From positions 1 to 41,274 of the forward strand of contig NZ_JAMOLN010000077.1 of the NCBI RefSeq assembly GCF_024448165.1: 41,274 bases of DNA, in the 5' to 3' direction. Shown piece by piece: positions 31,359 to 38,680 of the stretch. Numbering within the stretch: the stretch's first letter is position 1; every line of letters starts with the position of its first letter. The notes under the pieces are model-generated. The model searched no databases, was not told the origin of the DNA, and saw only the letters and a list, made by a program, of their open reading frames with translations. The stretch comes from Streptomyces longispororuber. GTDB taxonomy: Bacteria; Actinomycetota; Actinomycetes; Streptomycetales; Streptomycetaceae. Both the position numbers and the translations under genes were made by a program.

Positions 31359-31960
31359 GTGCCACCGACCGCCGCTGGTCGGCGCTCGCCCGCGAGCAGG
31401 AGTTCCAGCAGCTGCCCGAGCTGCAGCGCCGAGCGGAGGGGTGGCGGAACGGGCTGACCGGCCTGGCAACGCTGCTCGCCGTGCTCGTCACGCTCAAGGG
31501 CCGCGACGACCTGGCTCAACTCCCGGAGCGCGCGCGGTACTTCGCGTCGGGCCTCGTCGCGGCGGCGTTCCTGCTACTGGTGGCCGGATCGGTGCTGGCC
31601 GTGCGGGCAGCTCACGGCCGTCCGGGGAGCCGGGTCCTGCTGGCCGGTCAGGCGTTGCGGCGCTGGACGGAGGGCGAGATCGTCCGGGTGACCCGTGCTG
31701 TGCGCTGGGCCTCGGTGTGCTGTGTCGCCGGTATCGCCCTCGCGGCCGCGGGAGTGACGCTCGCCTGGTTCACCACGGAGTCCGCCCCCGACGCCCTGGT
31801 CCGGGTGACCACGACCACCGGTGAGCAATGCGGGGAGTTCCTCGGGGCTGGGCGCGACGGGGTGCGGCTGCGCATCGAAGAGGACGGCGGCAAGGAGGAG
31901 AAGGTCACGCTGGGAACGGCGGTGGTCGTCGCGATCACGCCGGTCGGCCAGTGCGGCTGA
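31355..31960 (+). CDS. Three-helix membrane protein with C-terminal beta-rich domain
   Basis: 201 residues from GTG 31355, overlapping the previous stop (GTGA); an ATG-frame start at 31265 inside the preceding gene is less likely. An N-terminal charged helix (residues about 8-30, LAREQEFQQLPELQRRAEGW) precedes helices about 33-48, about 63-84 (FASGLVAAAFLLLVAGSVLA) and about 118-139 (WASVCCVAGIALAAAGVTLA). Residues about 147-197 (VRVTTTTGEQCGEFLGAG through VVVAITPVG) look like a small beta barrel. No enzyme motif; the arrangement resembles small multi-helix membrane effectors of bacterial conflict systems. Last gene of the three-gene unit. Confidence 0.78.
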   Translation: MSATDRRWSALAREQEFQQLPELQRRAEGWRNGLTGLATLLAVLVTLKGRDDLAQLPERARYFASGLVAAAFLLLVAGSVLAVRAAHGRPGSRVLLAGQALRRWTEGEIVRVTRAVRWASVCCVAGIALAAAGVTLAWFTTESAPDALVRVTTTTGEQCGEFLGAGRDGVRLRIEEDGGKEEKVTLGTAVVVAITPVGQCG

Positions 31961-32059
31961 GCCTCGCGCAGGACCGATTTCGGCAAAACGTGCGGGATAC
32001 ACGTACCGAATGCCGAGACAGGGTTGCGTGCCCCCGGCACGGAGACGTTGCATCGCCCG

Positions 32060-33052
32060 GTGCACAGCGAAACCGAACACACGACCCCATCCGCCACCGA
32101 CGCCACCGGGACCGCGACCGCCGACCGGGCGGCCCGGCTCGCGGTCACCGTCTTTCCCGTCCTCGTGCTCCTCGCGGGCGCCTGGGGCCTCGCCGCCCCC
32201 GGCACCTTCGCCGGCTGGGGGACGAACGTGCCGTATCTGCTCGGCACGGTGATGTTCTGCATGGGTCTCACCATGTCGCTCGACGACTTCCGGGGCGTCG
32301 CCCGGCGCCCCTGGGCCGTGGGGCTCGGCCTCGTCGCGCACTACGTGATCATGCCGGGGCTCGGCTGGCTGATCGCCCACGCACTGGGCCTGTCACCGCA
32401 GTTGGCGGCCGGTGTGATCCTCGTCGGCTGCGCGCCCAGCGGTACGGCGTCGAACGTCGTCACGTATCTCGCGCGCGGTGACGTGGCCCTGTCGGTGTCC
32501 GTCGCGACGGTCTCCACCGTCCTCGCGCCGCTGATCACCCCGCCGCTGACGCTGCTGCTCGCGGGCGAGTACCTGCCGGTGGACGCCGGGTCGATGATGA
32601 CGGACATCCTCAAGACCGTGCTGCTGCCGGTCGTCGCGGGCGTCGTGGTGCGGCTGCTGCTCGGCCGGTTCGTGGACCGGGTGCTGCCGGTGCTGCCGTG
32701 GCTGTCGGCGCTCACCGTCGCCGTGATCGTGGCCGTGGTGGTGGCGGGCAGCGCCGACGCGATCAAGTCGGCGGCCGCCCTGGTGCTGCTGGCCGTGGTC
32801 CTGCACAACGGTCTCGGCCTGGCCCTCGGGTACGGCGCGGGGAAGGTGGCGCGGCTCGGGAAGCCGGCGTCGCGGGCGATGGCCTTCGAGGTCGGCATGC
32901 AGAACTCGGGCCTCGCGGCGTCCCTGGCCACGGCCCACTTCAGCCCGCTGGCGGCCCTGCCCGCGGCCGTCTTCTCGGTCTGGCACAACGTGTCGGGCGC
33001 GCTGGTCGCGGCCTGGATGTCCTACCGGGCGCGAGCCGCGGCCGAGGACTGA
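32060..33052 (+). CDS. Bile acid:sodium symporter (SBF/PanS-like) family transporter
   Basis: 330 residues from GTG 32060; TTG starts at 32048 and 32024 are equally possible, as ribosome binding sites are poor for all. About 9-10 membrane helices. GTVMFCMGLTMSLDDFRGV, VGCAPSGTASNVVTYLARGDVALSVSVATVSTVLAPLITPPL and EVGMQNSGLAASLATAHF are hallmarks of the SBF/PanS group, sodium-coupled importers of bile acids, pantoate or other organic anions. Substrate not predictable. It follows the three-gene unit by 99 bases on the same strand but has its own leader and is probably separate. Converges on argR. Confidence 0.87.
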   Translation: MHSETEHTTPSATDATGTATADRAARLAVTVFPVLVLLAGAWGLAAPGTFAGWGTNVPYLLGTVMFCMGLTMSLDDFRGVARRPWAVGLGLVAHYVIMPGLGWLIAHALGLSPQLAAGVILVGCAPSGTASNVVTYLARGDVALSVSVATVSTVLAPLITPPLTLLLAGEYLPVDAGSMMTDILKTVLLPVVAGVVVRLLLGRFVDRVLPVLPWLSALTVAVIVAVVVAGSADAIKSAAALVLLAVVLHNGLGLALGYGAGKVARLGKPASRAMAFEVGMQNSGLAASLATAHFSPLAALPAAVFSVWHNVSGALVAAWMSYRARAAAED

Positions 33053-33071
33053 GGCCCCGGCCGCGTCCGCG

Positions 33072-33635
33072 TCAGTGCTCGTTCTGCGCCAGCCGCAGCA
33101 TGTGGTCCGCCAGCGCCTGACCGCCCGCCGGGTCCCGGCTGATCAGCATCAGCGTGTCGTCACCGGCGATCGTGCCGAGGATGACGTGCAGCTCGGCCTG
33201 GTCGATGGCAGAGGCGAGGAACTGGGCCGCGCCCGGCGGCGTGCGGAGCACCACCAGGTTCGCCGACGCCTCGGCGGAGATGAGCAGTTCACCGGCGAGG
33301 CGGCGCATGCGCTCCTCCTTCGCCGACTCGCCGAGCGGGGCCTGCGGGGTACGGAAGCCGCCCTCGCTGGGCACGGCGTAGATCAGCTCGCCGCCGGTGT
33401 TGCGGATCTTGACCGCGCCGAGCTCGTCCAGGTCACGGGAGAGTGTGGCCTGGGTGACGCTCAGCCCGTCGTCGGACAGCAGTTTCGCCAGCTGGCTCTG
33501 CGAGCGCACCGGCTGCCGGTTGAGGATGTCCACGATCCGGCGGTGACGCGCGGTGCGTGTCTGCGGTACGGCGGGGCCGTGAGCCAGCGCCGCGTTCGAC
33601 GCGGCCTGCAGGTCTCTCTCCGCTTTGCTGCTCAT
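33072..33635 (-). CDS. argR: Arginine repressor
   Basis: 187 residues from the ATG at 33635 (GAGGAATGGG upstream); an in-frame ATG at 33662 overlapping the argD stop would add nine residues. N-terminal winged helix (RIVDILNRQPVRSQSQLAKLL; GLSVTQATLSRDLDELGAVKIR) binds ARG boxes. The C-terminal domain LVVLRTPPGAAQFLASAID and GTIAGDDTLMLISRD forms the hexamer and binds arginine as co-repressor. Last gene of argCJBDR; it should repress this operon and argH when arginine is plentiful. Confidence 0.95.
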   Translation of the reverse strand: MSSKAERDLQAASNAALAHGPAVPQTRTARHRRIVDILNRQPVRSQSQLAKLLSDDGLSVTQATLSRDLDELGAVKIRNTGGELIYAVPSEGGFRTPQAPLGESAKEERMRRLAGELLISAEASANLVVLRTPPGAAQFLASAIDQAELHVILGTIAGDDTLMLISRDPAGGQALADHMLRLAQNEH

Positions 33636-33658
33636 CGTCGTCGTCCCATTCCTCAGGA

Positions 33659-34861
33659 TCATCCTTCCCCGTCGGCCGCTGCCGCGTCCAGGACGGCGGG
33701 CAGCGCCGTGAGGAACGCGTCCGCCTCGGCGTCGGTCAGGTTCAGCGGGGGCATCAGCCGGACGACGTCGGGTGCGGGCGCGTTCACCAGGAAGCCCGCG
33801 TCCTGGGCCGCCTGCTGCACCGCAGGTGCGCGCGGCCCCGTGAGCACGATACCCAGCAGCAGCCCGGCGCCCCTGACATGGCTGATCAGCGGGTGGCCAA
33901 GGGATTCGATTCCGGCCGTCAGCCGCTCGCCGACGCCCTTGGTGTTCTCCAGGAGGCCCTCGCCCGCGATCGTGTCGAGGACGGCCAGACCGGCGGCGCA
34001 GGCGACGGGGTTGCCGCCGAACGTCGTGCCGTGCTGTCCGGGCTTGAGGAGGTGTGCCGCGTCGCCGAACGCGATGGTCGCGCCGAGCGGCAGCCCGCCG
34101 CCGAGGCCCTTGGCGAGCGTCACGACGTCCGGCTCGATGCCCTCGTCCGCCTGGTAGGCGAACCAGTGCCCGGTCCGGCCGACACCGGTCTGCACCTCGT
34201 CGAGGACGAGCAGTGTGCCGGTGGCGCGGGTGATCTCACGGGCGGCCTTGAGGTAGCCCGCGGGCGGCACGACCACGCCGTTCTCGCCCTGGATGGGCTC
34301 GATGATGACGAAGGCCGTCTCCTCGGTGACGGCCGCCCTGAGCGCGTCCACGTCTCCGTACGGGACGTGCGTGACGTCGCCCGGGAGCGGGGTGAAACCA
34401 TCCTGCTTGCCGGGCTGGCCGGTCAGGGCGAGGGCGCCCATGGTCCGGCCGTGGAAGCCGCCGGTGGTGGCGACCATGTGGCGCCGGCCGGTGAGTCGGC
34501 CGATCTTGAACGCGCCCTCGTTGGCCTCGGCGCCCGAGTTGCAGAAGTAGACCGCGCCGTCCCGGCCGAAGAGCTGCAGGAGCCGCTCGGCGAGGGCGAC
34601 GGGCGGCTCGGCGATGAAGAGGTTCGAGACGTGGCCGAGGGAGCCGATCTGAGTGGCGACGGCCTCGACGACCGCGGGGTGGGCGTGGCCCAGCGCGTTG
34701 ACCGCGATGCCGCCGACGAAGTCCAGGTACTCCTTGCCGTCGGCGTCCCACAGCCGGGCGCCCGCGCCCTTGACGAGGGGCAGCCGGGGCGTGCCGTAGT
34801 TGTTCATCAGCGCGCCCTGCCAGCGCGTCGTCAACTCCGCGTTCTTTGCGGTGCCGCCCAT
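33659..34861 (-). CDS. argD: Acetylornithine aminotransferase
   Basis: 400 residues. Class-III PLP aminotransferase: FCNSGAEANEGAFKIGRLTGR (substrate site), LLVLDEVQTGVGRTGHWFA (Asp binding the pyridine N) and VVTLAKGLGGGLPLGA with the Schiff-base Lys. Converts N-acetylglutamate semialdehyde to N-acetylornithine with glutamate. The ATG shares one base with the argB stop (TGATG), so translation is coupled. Confidence 0.96.
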   Translation of the reverse strand: MGGTAKNAELTTRWQGALMNNYGTPRLPLVKGAGARLWDADGKEYLDFVGGIAVNALGHAHPAVVEAVATQIGSLGHVSNLFIAEPPVALAERLLQLFGRDGAVYFCNSGAEANEGAFKIGRLTGRRHMVATTGGFHGRTMGALALTGQPGKQDGFTPLPGDVTHVPYGDVDALRAAVTEETAFVIIEPIQGENGVVVPPAGYLKAAREITRATGTLLVLDEVQTGVGRTGHWFAYQADEGIEPDVVTLAKGLGGGLPLGATIAFGDAAHLLKPGQHGTTFGGNPVACAAGLAVLDTIAGEGLLENTKGVGERLTAGIESLGHPLISHVRGAGLLLGIVLTGPRAPAVQQAAQDAGFLVNAPAPDVVRLMPPLNLTDAEADAFLTALPAVLDAAAADGEG

Positions 34862-35790
34862 CAGTCCGTCTCCCCCTCCGCGTCGGCCACGACCATCGTG
34901 CCGATGCCTTCGTCCGTGAAGATCTCCAGCAGGATCGAGTGCTGGACCCGGCCGTCGATGACGCGGGCCGTGTGCACGCCGTTGCGCACGGCGTGCAGGC
35001 AGCCCTCCATCTTCGGGACCATGCCGCTCGCCAGGTCCGGGAGCAGCTTTTCGAGCTCGGTGGCGGTGAGCCGGCTGATGACCTCGTCGGAGTGGGGCCA
35101 GTCCTCGTAGAGGCCCTCGACGTCGGTCAGCACCATCAGCGTCTCGGCGTCCAGCGCAGCAGCGAGTGCCGCAGCCGCCGTATCAGCATTGACGTTGTAG
35201 ACATGGTGGTCGTCCTGGGAGCGGGCGATCGAGGAGACGACCGGGATGCGGCCGTCGGCGAGCAGGGCCTCGATGGCGCCGGTGTCGATCTCGGTGATCT
35301 CGCCGACGCGGCCGATGTCGACCAGCTCGCCCTCGATGCGGGGCCGGTGCTTGGTGGCGGTGATGGTGTGCGCGTCCTCGCCGGTGAGGCCGACGGCGAG
35401 CGGGCCGTGCTGGTTGAGCAGGCCGACGAGCTCGCGCTGGACCTGTCCGGCGAGCACCATCCGGACGACGTCCATGGCGTCCTCGGTGGTGACGCGCAGG
35501 CCCGCCTTGAACTCGCTGACGATGCCGTGCCGGTCCAGGGCCTTGCTGATCTGCGGGCCGCCGCCGTGCACCACGACCGGCTTGAGACCGGCGTGGTGCA
35601 GGAAGACGACGTCCTGCGCGAACGCGGCCTTCAACTCCTCGTCGATCATGGCGTTTCCGCCGAACTTGATGACGACGGTCTTGCCGTGGTGCCGGGTCAG
35701 CCAGGGCAGCGCCTCGATGAGGGTCTGCGCCTTGGGTAGCGCGGTGTGCTTCCGCGCGCCGGGCTGCACTGTCTTGTCGGTCTCGCTCAT
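34861..35790 (-). CDS. argB: Acetylglutamate kinase
   Basis: 309 residues starting MSETDKTVQPGARKH; upstream in-frame extension to 36063 is an artefact. Amino acid kinase fold: VVIKFGGNAM, VVVHGGGPQISKAL (substrate and phosphate loops), NVNADTAAAALAAAL and the C-terminal LLEIFTDEGIGTMV with the regulatory helix. An N-terminal helix (KAQTLIEALPWLTRHHGK) before the core is the arginine-sensitive hexameric type, so feedback inhibition by arginine is likely. ATGA overlap with argJ. Confidence 0.96.
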   Translation of the reverse strand: MSETDKTVQPGARKHTALPKAQTLIEALPWLTRHHGKTVVIKFGGNAMIDEELKAAFAQDVVFLHHAGLKPVVVHGGGPQISKALDRHGIVSEFKAGLRVTTEDAMDVVRMVLAGQVQRELVGLLNQHGPLAVGLTGEDAHTITATKHRPRIEGELVDIGRVGEITEIDTGAIEALLADGRIPVVSSIARSQDDHHVYNVNADTAAAALAAALDAETLMVLTDVEGLYEDWPHSDEVISRLTATELEKLLPDLASGMVPKMEGCLHAVRNGVHTARVIDGRVQHSILLEIFTDEGIGTMVVADAEGETD

Positions 35791-36938
35791 GACGAGTACG
35801 CGCTGTTCTCGTGGACGTAGTCCGCGGTCAGGTCGTTGGTCCAGATCGTCGCGGTCTCGGTGCCCGCGGCGAGGTCGGCGGTGACGACGACCTCCCGGTA
35901 GCGCATGTCGACCTTGTCGCGGTCCTCGCCCACTCCGCCGTTCTTGCAGACCCACACGCCGTTGATCGCGACGTTCAGTTCGTCCGGCTCGAAGGCGGCC
36001 TTCGTGGTGCCGATCGCGGAGAGGACCCGGCCCCAGTTGGGGTCCTCGCCGTGGATGGCGCACTTGAGGAGGTTGTTCCGCGCGATGGAGCGGCCCACCT
36101 CGACGGCGTCCTCCTCGCTCGCGGCGTTGATCACCTCGACCTTGATGTCCTTGCTGGCGCCCTCGGCGTCGCCGATGAGCTGGCGCCCGAGGTCGTCGCA
36201 GACCGCGCGGACGGCCTCGGCGAACTCCGCGTACTCCGGGGTGACTTCGGCCGCGCCGGAGGCGAGCAGCAGCACCGTGTCGTTCGTCGACATGCAGCCG
36301 TCGGAGTCGACCCGGTCGAAGGTGAGGCGGGTGGCGTCGCGCAGCGCCCTGTCGAGCACCTCGCTGTCGAGGTCGGCGTCGGTGGTGAGGACGACGAGCA
36401 TGGTGGCGAGGCCGGGGGCCAGCATGCCGGCGCCCTTCGCCATGCCGCCGACGGTCCAGCCGTCGCCCTGGAACACCGCGGTCTTGTGCACGGAGTCGGT
36501 GGTCTTGATGGCGATGGCGGCCTTCTCGCCGCCGTGCTCGGAGAGCTGTCCCGCGGCGGTCTCGACGCCCGGCAGCAGCTTGTCCATCGGCAGCAGGACA
36601 CCGATGAGCCCGGTGGAGGCGACGGCGACCTCCCCCGCGTTCAGATCGAGGACGTCCGCGACCTTCTCGGCGGTGGCGTGCGTGTCCTGGAAGCCCTTGG
36701 GGCCCGTGCAGGCGTTGGCTCCACCGGAGTTGAGGACGACGGCGGAGACGAGTCCGCCCTTGAGGACCTGCTCGGACCAGAGGACCGGGGCGGCCTTCAC
36801 GCGGTTCGAGGTGAAGACGCCCGCGGCCGCCAGGCGGGGCCCTCGGTTGACCACGAGGGCCAGGTCCGGGTTGCCGCTCTCCTTGATTCCGGCGGCGATG
36901 CCCGCGGCCTGGAATCCCTTGGCTGCCGTCACACTCAC
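35787..36938 (-). CDS. argJ: Glutamate N-acetyltransferase / ornithine acetyltransferase
   Basis: 383 residues with a GTG start overlapping the argC stop (GTGA). Self-cleaving Ntn-type enzyme: cleavage before Thr in KGAGMLAPGLATMLVV separates alpha and beta subunits. Other conserved parts: VVNRGPRLAAAGVFTSN, NSGGANACTGPKG, TGLIGVLLPMDKL and CAIHGEDPNWGRVLSAIG. Moves acetyl from acetylornithine to glutamate, making the pathway cyclic. A single hit on the 36935-37529 extension is a high-GC artefact. Confidence 0.95.
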   Translation of the reverse strand: MSVTAAKGFQAAGIAAGIKESGNPDLALVVNRGPRLAAAGVFTSNRVKAAPVLWSEQVLKGGLVSAVVLNSGGANACTGPKGFQDTHATAEKVADVLDLNAGEVAVASTGLIGVLLPMDKLLPGVETAAGQLSEHGGEKAAIAIKTTDSVHKTAVFQGDGWTVGGMAKGAGMLAPGLATMLVVLTTDADLDSEVLDRALRDATRLTFDRVDSDGCMSTNDTVLLLASGAAEVTPEYAEFAEAVRAVCDDLGRQLIGDAEGASKDIKVEVINAASEEDAVEVGRSIARNNLLKCAIHGEDPNWGRVLSAIGTTKAAFEPDELNVAINGVWVCKNGGVGEDRDKVDMRYREVVVTADLAAGTETATIWTNDLTADYVHENSAYSS

Positions 36939-37963
36939 GGCGCGACTCCGATCGTCGAGAGCCCGGTGGTCTCGTCGAGACCGAGGGCGATGTTCATGGA
37001 CTGGACGGCACCGCCGGCGGTGCCCTTGGTGAGGTTGTCGATGGCGCTGATCACGATGACGCGGCCGGCCGCCTCGTCGTACGCGACCTGGACCTGCACC
37101 GCGTTCGACCCGTACACCGCGGCCGTGGCGGGCCACTGGCCCTCGGGCAGCAGGTGCACGAACGGCTCGTCGCCGTACGCCTTCTCGTACGCGGCGCGCA
37201 CGGACTCGGCGGTGACGCCGTCCTTGGCCTTGGCGCTGCAGGTGGCGAGGATGCCGCGCGGCATCGGTGCGAGGGTCGGCGTGAAGGAGACGGAGACCGG
37301 GTGGCCCGCGGCCGCGCCGAGGTTCTGGATCATCTCGGGGGTGTGCCGGTGGCCGCCGCCCACGCCGTACGGCGACATGCTGCCCATGACCTCGCTGCCG
37401 AGCAGGTGCGGCTTGGCCGCCTTGCCCGCGCCGGAGGTGCCGGAGGCGGCGACGATCACGGCCTCGTCCTCGACGAGCCCCGCCCCGTACGCCGGGACGA
37501 GCGCGAGCGAGACCGCCGTCGGGTAGCAACCGGGCACCGCGATGCGCTTGGACCCCTCCAGCGCGGCGCGGCCGCCCGGCAGTTCGGGAAGGCCGTACGG
37601 CCAGGTGCCCGCGTGCGGGCTGCCGTAGAACTTCTCCCAGTCGGCGGCGTCCTTCAGCCGGAAGTCGGCGCCCATGTCGACGACGAGGACGTCGGGACCC
37701 AGCTGCTCGGCGACGGCCGCGGACTGCCCGTGCGGCAGCGCCAGGAACACGACGTCGTGGCCGGCGAGGACCTCGGCGGTGGTCTCCTGGAGGACGCGGT
37801 CGGCGAGCGGGAACAGGTGGGGCTGGAGCGCGCCCAGGCGCTGCCCCGCGTTCGAGTTGCCCGTCAGGGCGCCGATCTCCACCTCGGGGTGGGCGAGCAG
37901 CAGACGCAGCACTTCTCCGCCCGCGTATCCACTCGCACCGGCCACCGCCGCACGTACCACCAT
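36935..37963 (-). CDS. argC: N-acetyl-gamma-glutamyl-phosphate reductase
   Basis: 342 residues, ATG with GGAGGAGGG upstream. N-terminal Rossmann loop GASGYAGGEVLRLL, catalytic Cys in IAVPGCYPTAVSLAL, and HRHTPEMIQNL with the substrate-binding His. NADPH-dependent reduction of acetylglutamyl phosphate to the semialdehyde. First gene of argCJBDR and the point of transcriptional control; an ARG-box-like AT-rich palindrome lies just upstream. Confidence 0.97.
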   Translation of the reverse strand: MVVRAAVAGASGYAGGEVLRLLLAHPEVEIGALTGNSNAGQRLGALQPHLFPLADRVLQETTAEVLAGHDVVFLALPHGQSAAVAEQLGPDVLVVDMGADFRLKDAADWEKFYGSPHAGTWPYGLPELPGGRAALEGSKRIAVPGCYPTAVSLALVPAYGAGLVEDEAVIVAASGTSGAGKAAKPHLLGSEVMGSMSPYGVGGGHRHTPEMIQNLGAAAGHPVSVSFTPTLAPMPRGILATCSAKAKDGVTAESVRAAYEKAYGDEPFVHLLPEGQWPATAAVYGSNAVQVQVAYDEAAGRVIVISAIDNLTKGTAGGAVQSMNIALGLDETTGLSTIGVAP

Positions 37964-37983
37964 GGAACCCTCCTCCTCGATGG

Positions 37984-38020
37984 CATGACTATACGTCTCG
38001 CTGCACGTTTATGCAATCGA
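37984..38020 (-). promoter_or_regulatory. argC operator: ARG-box-like operator/promoter of argCJBDR
   Basis: On the minus strand TGCATAAACGTGCA (38014-38001) is an imperfect palindrome, followed by TATAGTCATG (37993-37984). The stretch is AT-rich for this genome, 20-60 bases before argC, and resembles the site ahead of argH; ArgR of the operon's own last gene should bind it. Confidence 0.6.
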
Positions 38021-38063
38021 GTGATCGAGGTGCGGACGGCCGGAAGCCCGTGGACCCGGCCGG

Positions 38064-38102
38064 CTCGTCGGGAGTTCTCGTCGGGAGTTCTCGTCGGGAG
38101 TT
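38064..38102. repeat. Three tandem 13-bp direct repeats
   Basis: CTCGTCGGGAGTT occurs three times back to back; the last copy runs into the TAA stop codon of the MerR gene (38101-38103). Confidence 0.9.
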
Positions 38103-38490
38103 ACGGGAGGCGGCGGCGCAGCGTCGCGGCGAATTCCTCGGCGCGGGCCAGCTGGGTGCGCAGATCGGCGACCCGGCGCTGCGCCGCCTGCTCGAAGTCC
38201 CGCACGCGGTCGAGGAGCCGCGCGCGCTCGTCGTCGGGCAGCCGGTCCCCGGAGTCGAGGCGGTCGGTGGCCGCGAGCAGGTCGCGCATCTCGTCGAGGC
38301 TGAAGCCGAGCGGCTTCATGCGGCGGACGACCATGAGGCGGGCGACGTCGGCCTCCGTGTAGAGGCGGAAGCCGCCCTGGGAGCGGGCCGAGGGGATGAC
38401 GAGGCCGGAGTCCTCGTAGTGCCGGATGGTGCGCAGGGACAGCTCCGTCCGCGCGGCGACCTCACCGATCTGCATGTGCACGCCGCTCAC
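38101..38490 (-). CDS. MerR-family transcriptional regulator
   Basis: 129 residues from GTG 38490 (GGAAGG 7 bases upstream); the ATG five codons later or GTG 38505 are alternatives. MerR winged helix: MQIGEVAARTELSLRTIRHY, then EDSGLVIPSARSQGGFRLYT and a second HTH MKPLGFSLDEMRDLL. The tail LDRVRDFEQAAQRRVADLRTQLARAEEF is a coiled-coil dimerisation helix with no metal-binding Cys and almost no ligand domain. Divergent from the SulP transporter across a perfect palindrome, so it probably controls that gene and itself. Confidence 0.9.
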   Translation of the reverse strand: MSGVHMQIGEVAARTELSLRTIRHYEDSGLVIPSARSQGGFRLYTEADVARLMVVRRMKPLGFSLDEMRDLLAATDRLDSGDRLPDDERARLLDRVRDFEQAAQRRVADLRTQLARAEEFAATLRRRLP

Positions 38491-38539
38491 GCGCCCGCCT
38501 TCCACGCCGTCCGCACGTCCCGGCCGGAACGGCCGCGAT

Positions 38540-38563
38540 CTCTACCCTAACGTTAGGGTAGAG
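38540..38563. promoter_or_regulatory. Perfect 24-bp palindrome, probable MerR operator
   Basis: CTCTACCCTAAC is followed directly by its reverse complement. It lies between the merR-like gene and the SulP gene. TAGAGT (+) and TAGAGA (-) at its edges are possible -10 elements for both directions, the usual geometry for MerR regulators, which bind between -35 and -10. Confidence 0.75.
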
Positions 38564-38680
38564 TCTCCGCCGCGCCAGGGCCGACACGGTCCTTCTGCAA
38601 CCTCCCGCACGCATGCCACGCCCCTCACACCCCTATCTGGTGGCCGGGCCCGCCTCCGATCACGACAGGTACCGCTTCTC

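Noticed and set aside
25975..32059. Integrative element or phage insertion carrying the cassette
   Set aside because: No integrase, tRNA gene, att-like direct repeats or other mobile genes at either side.
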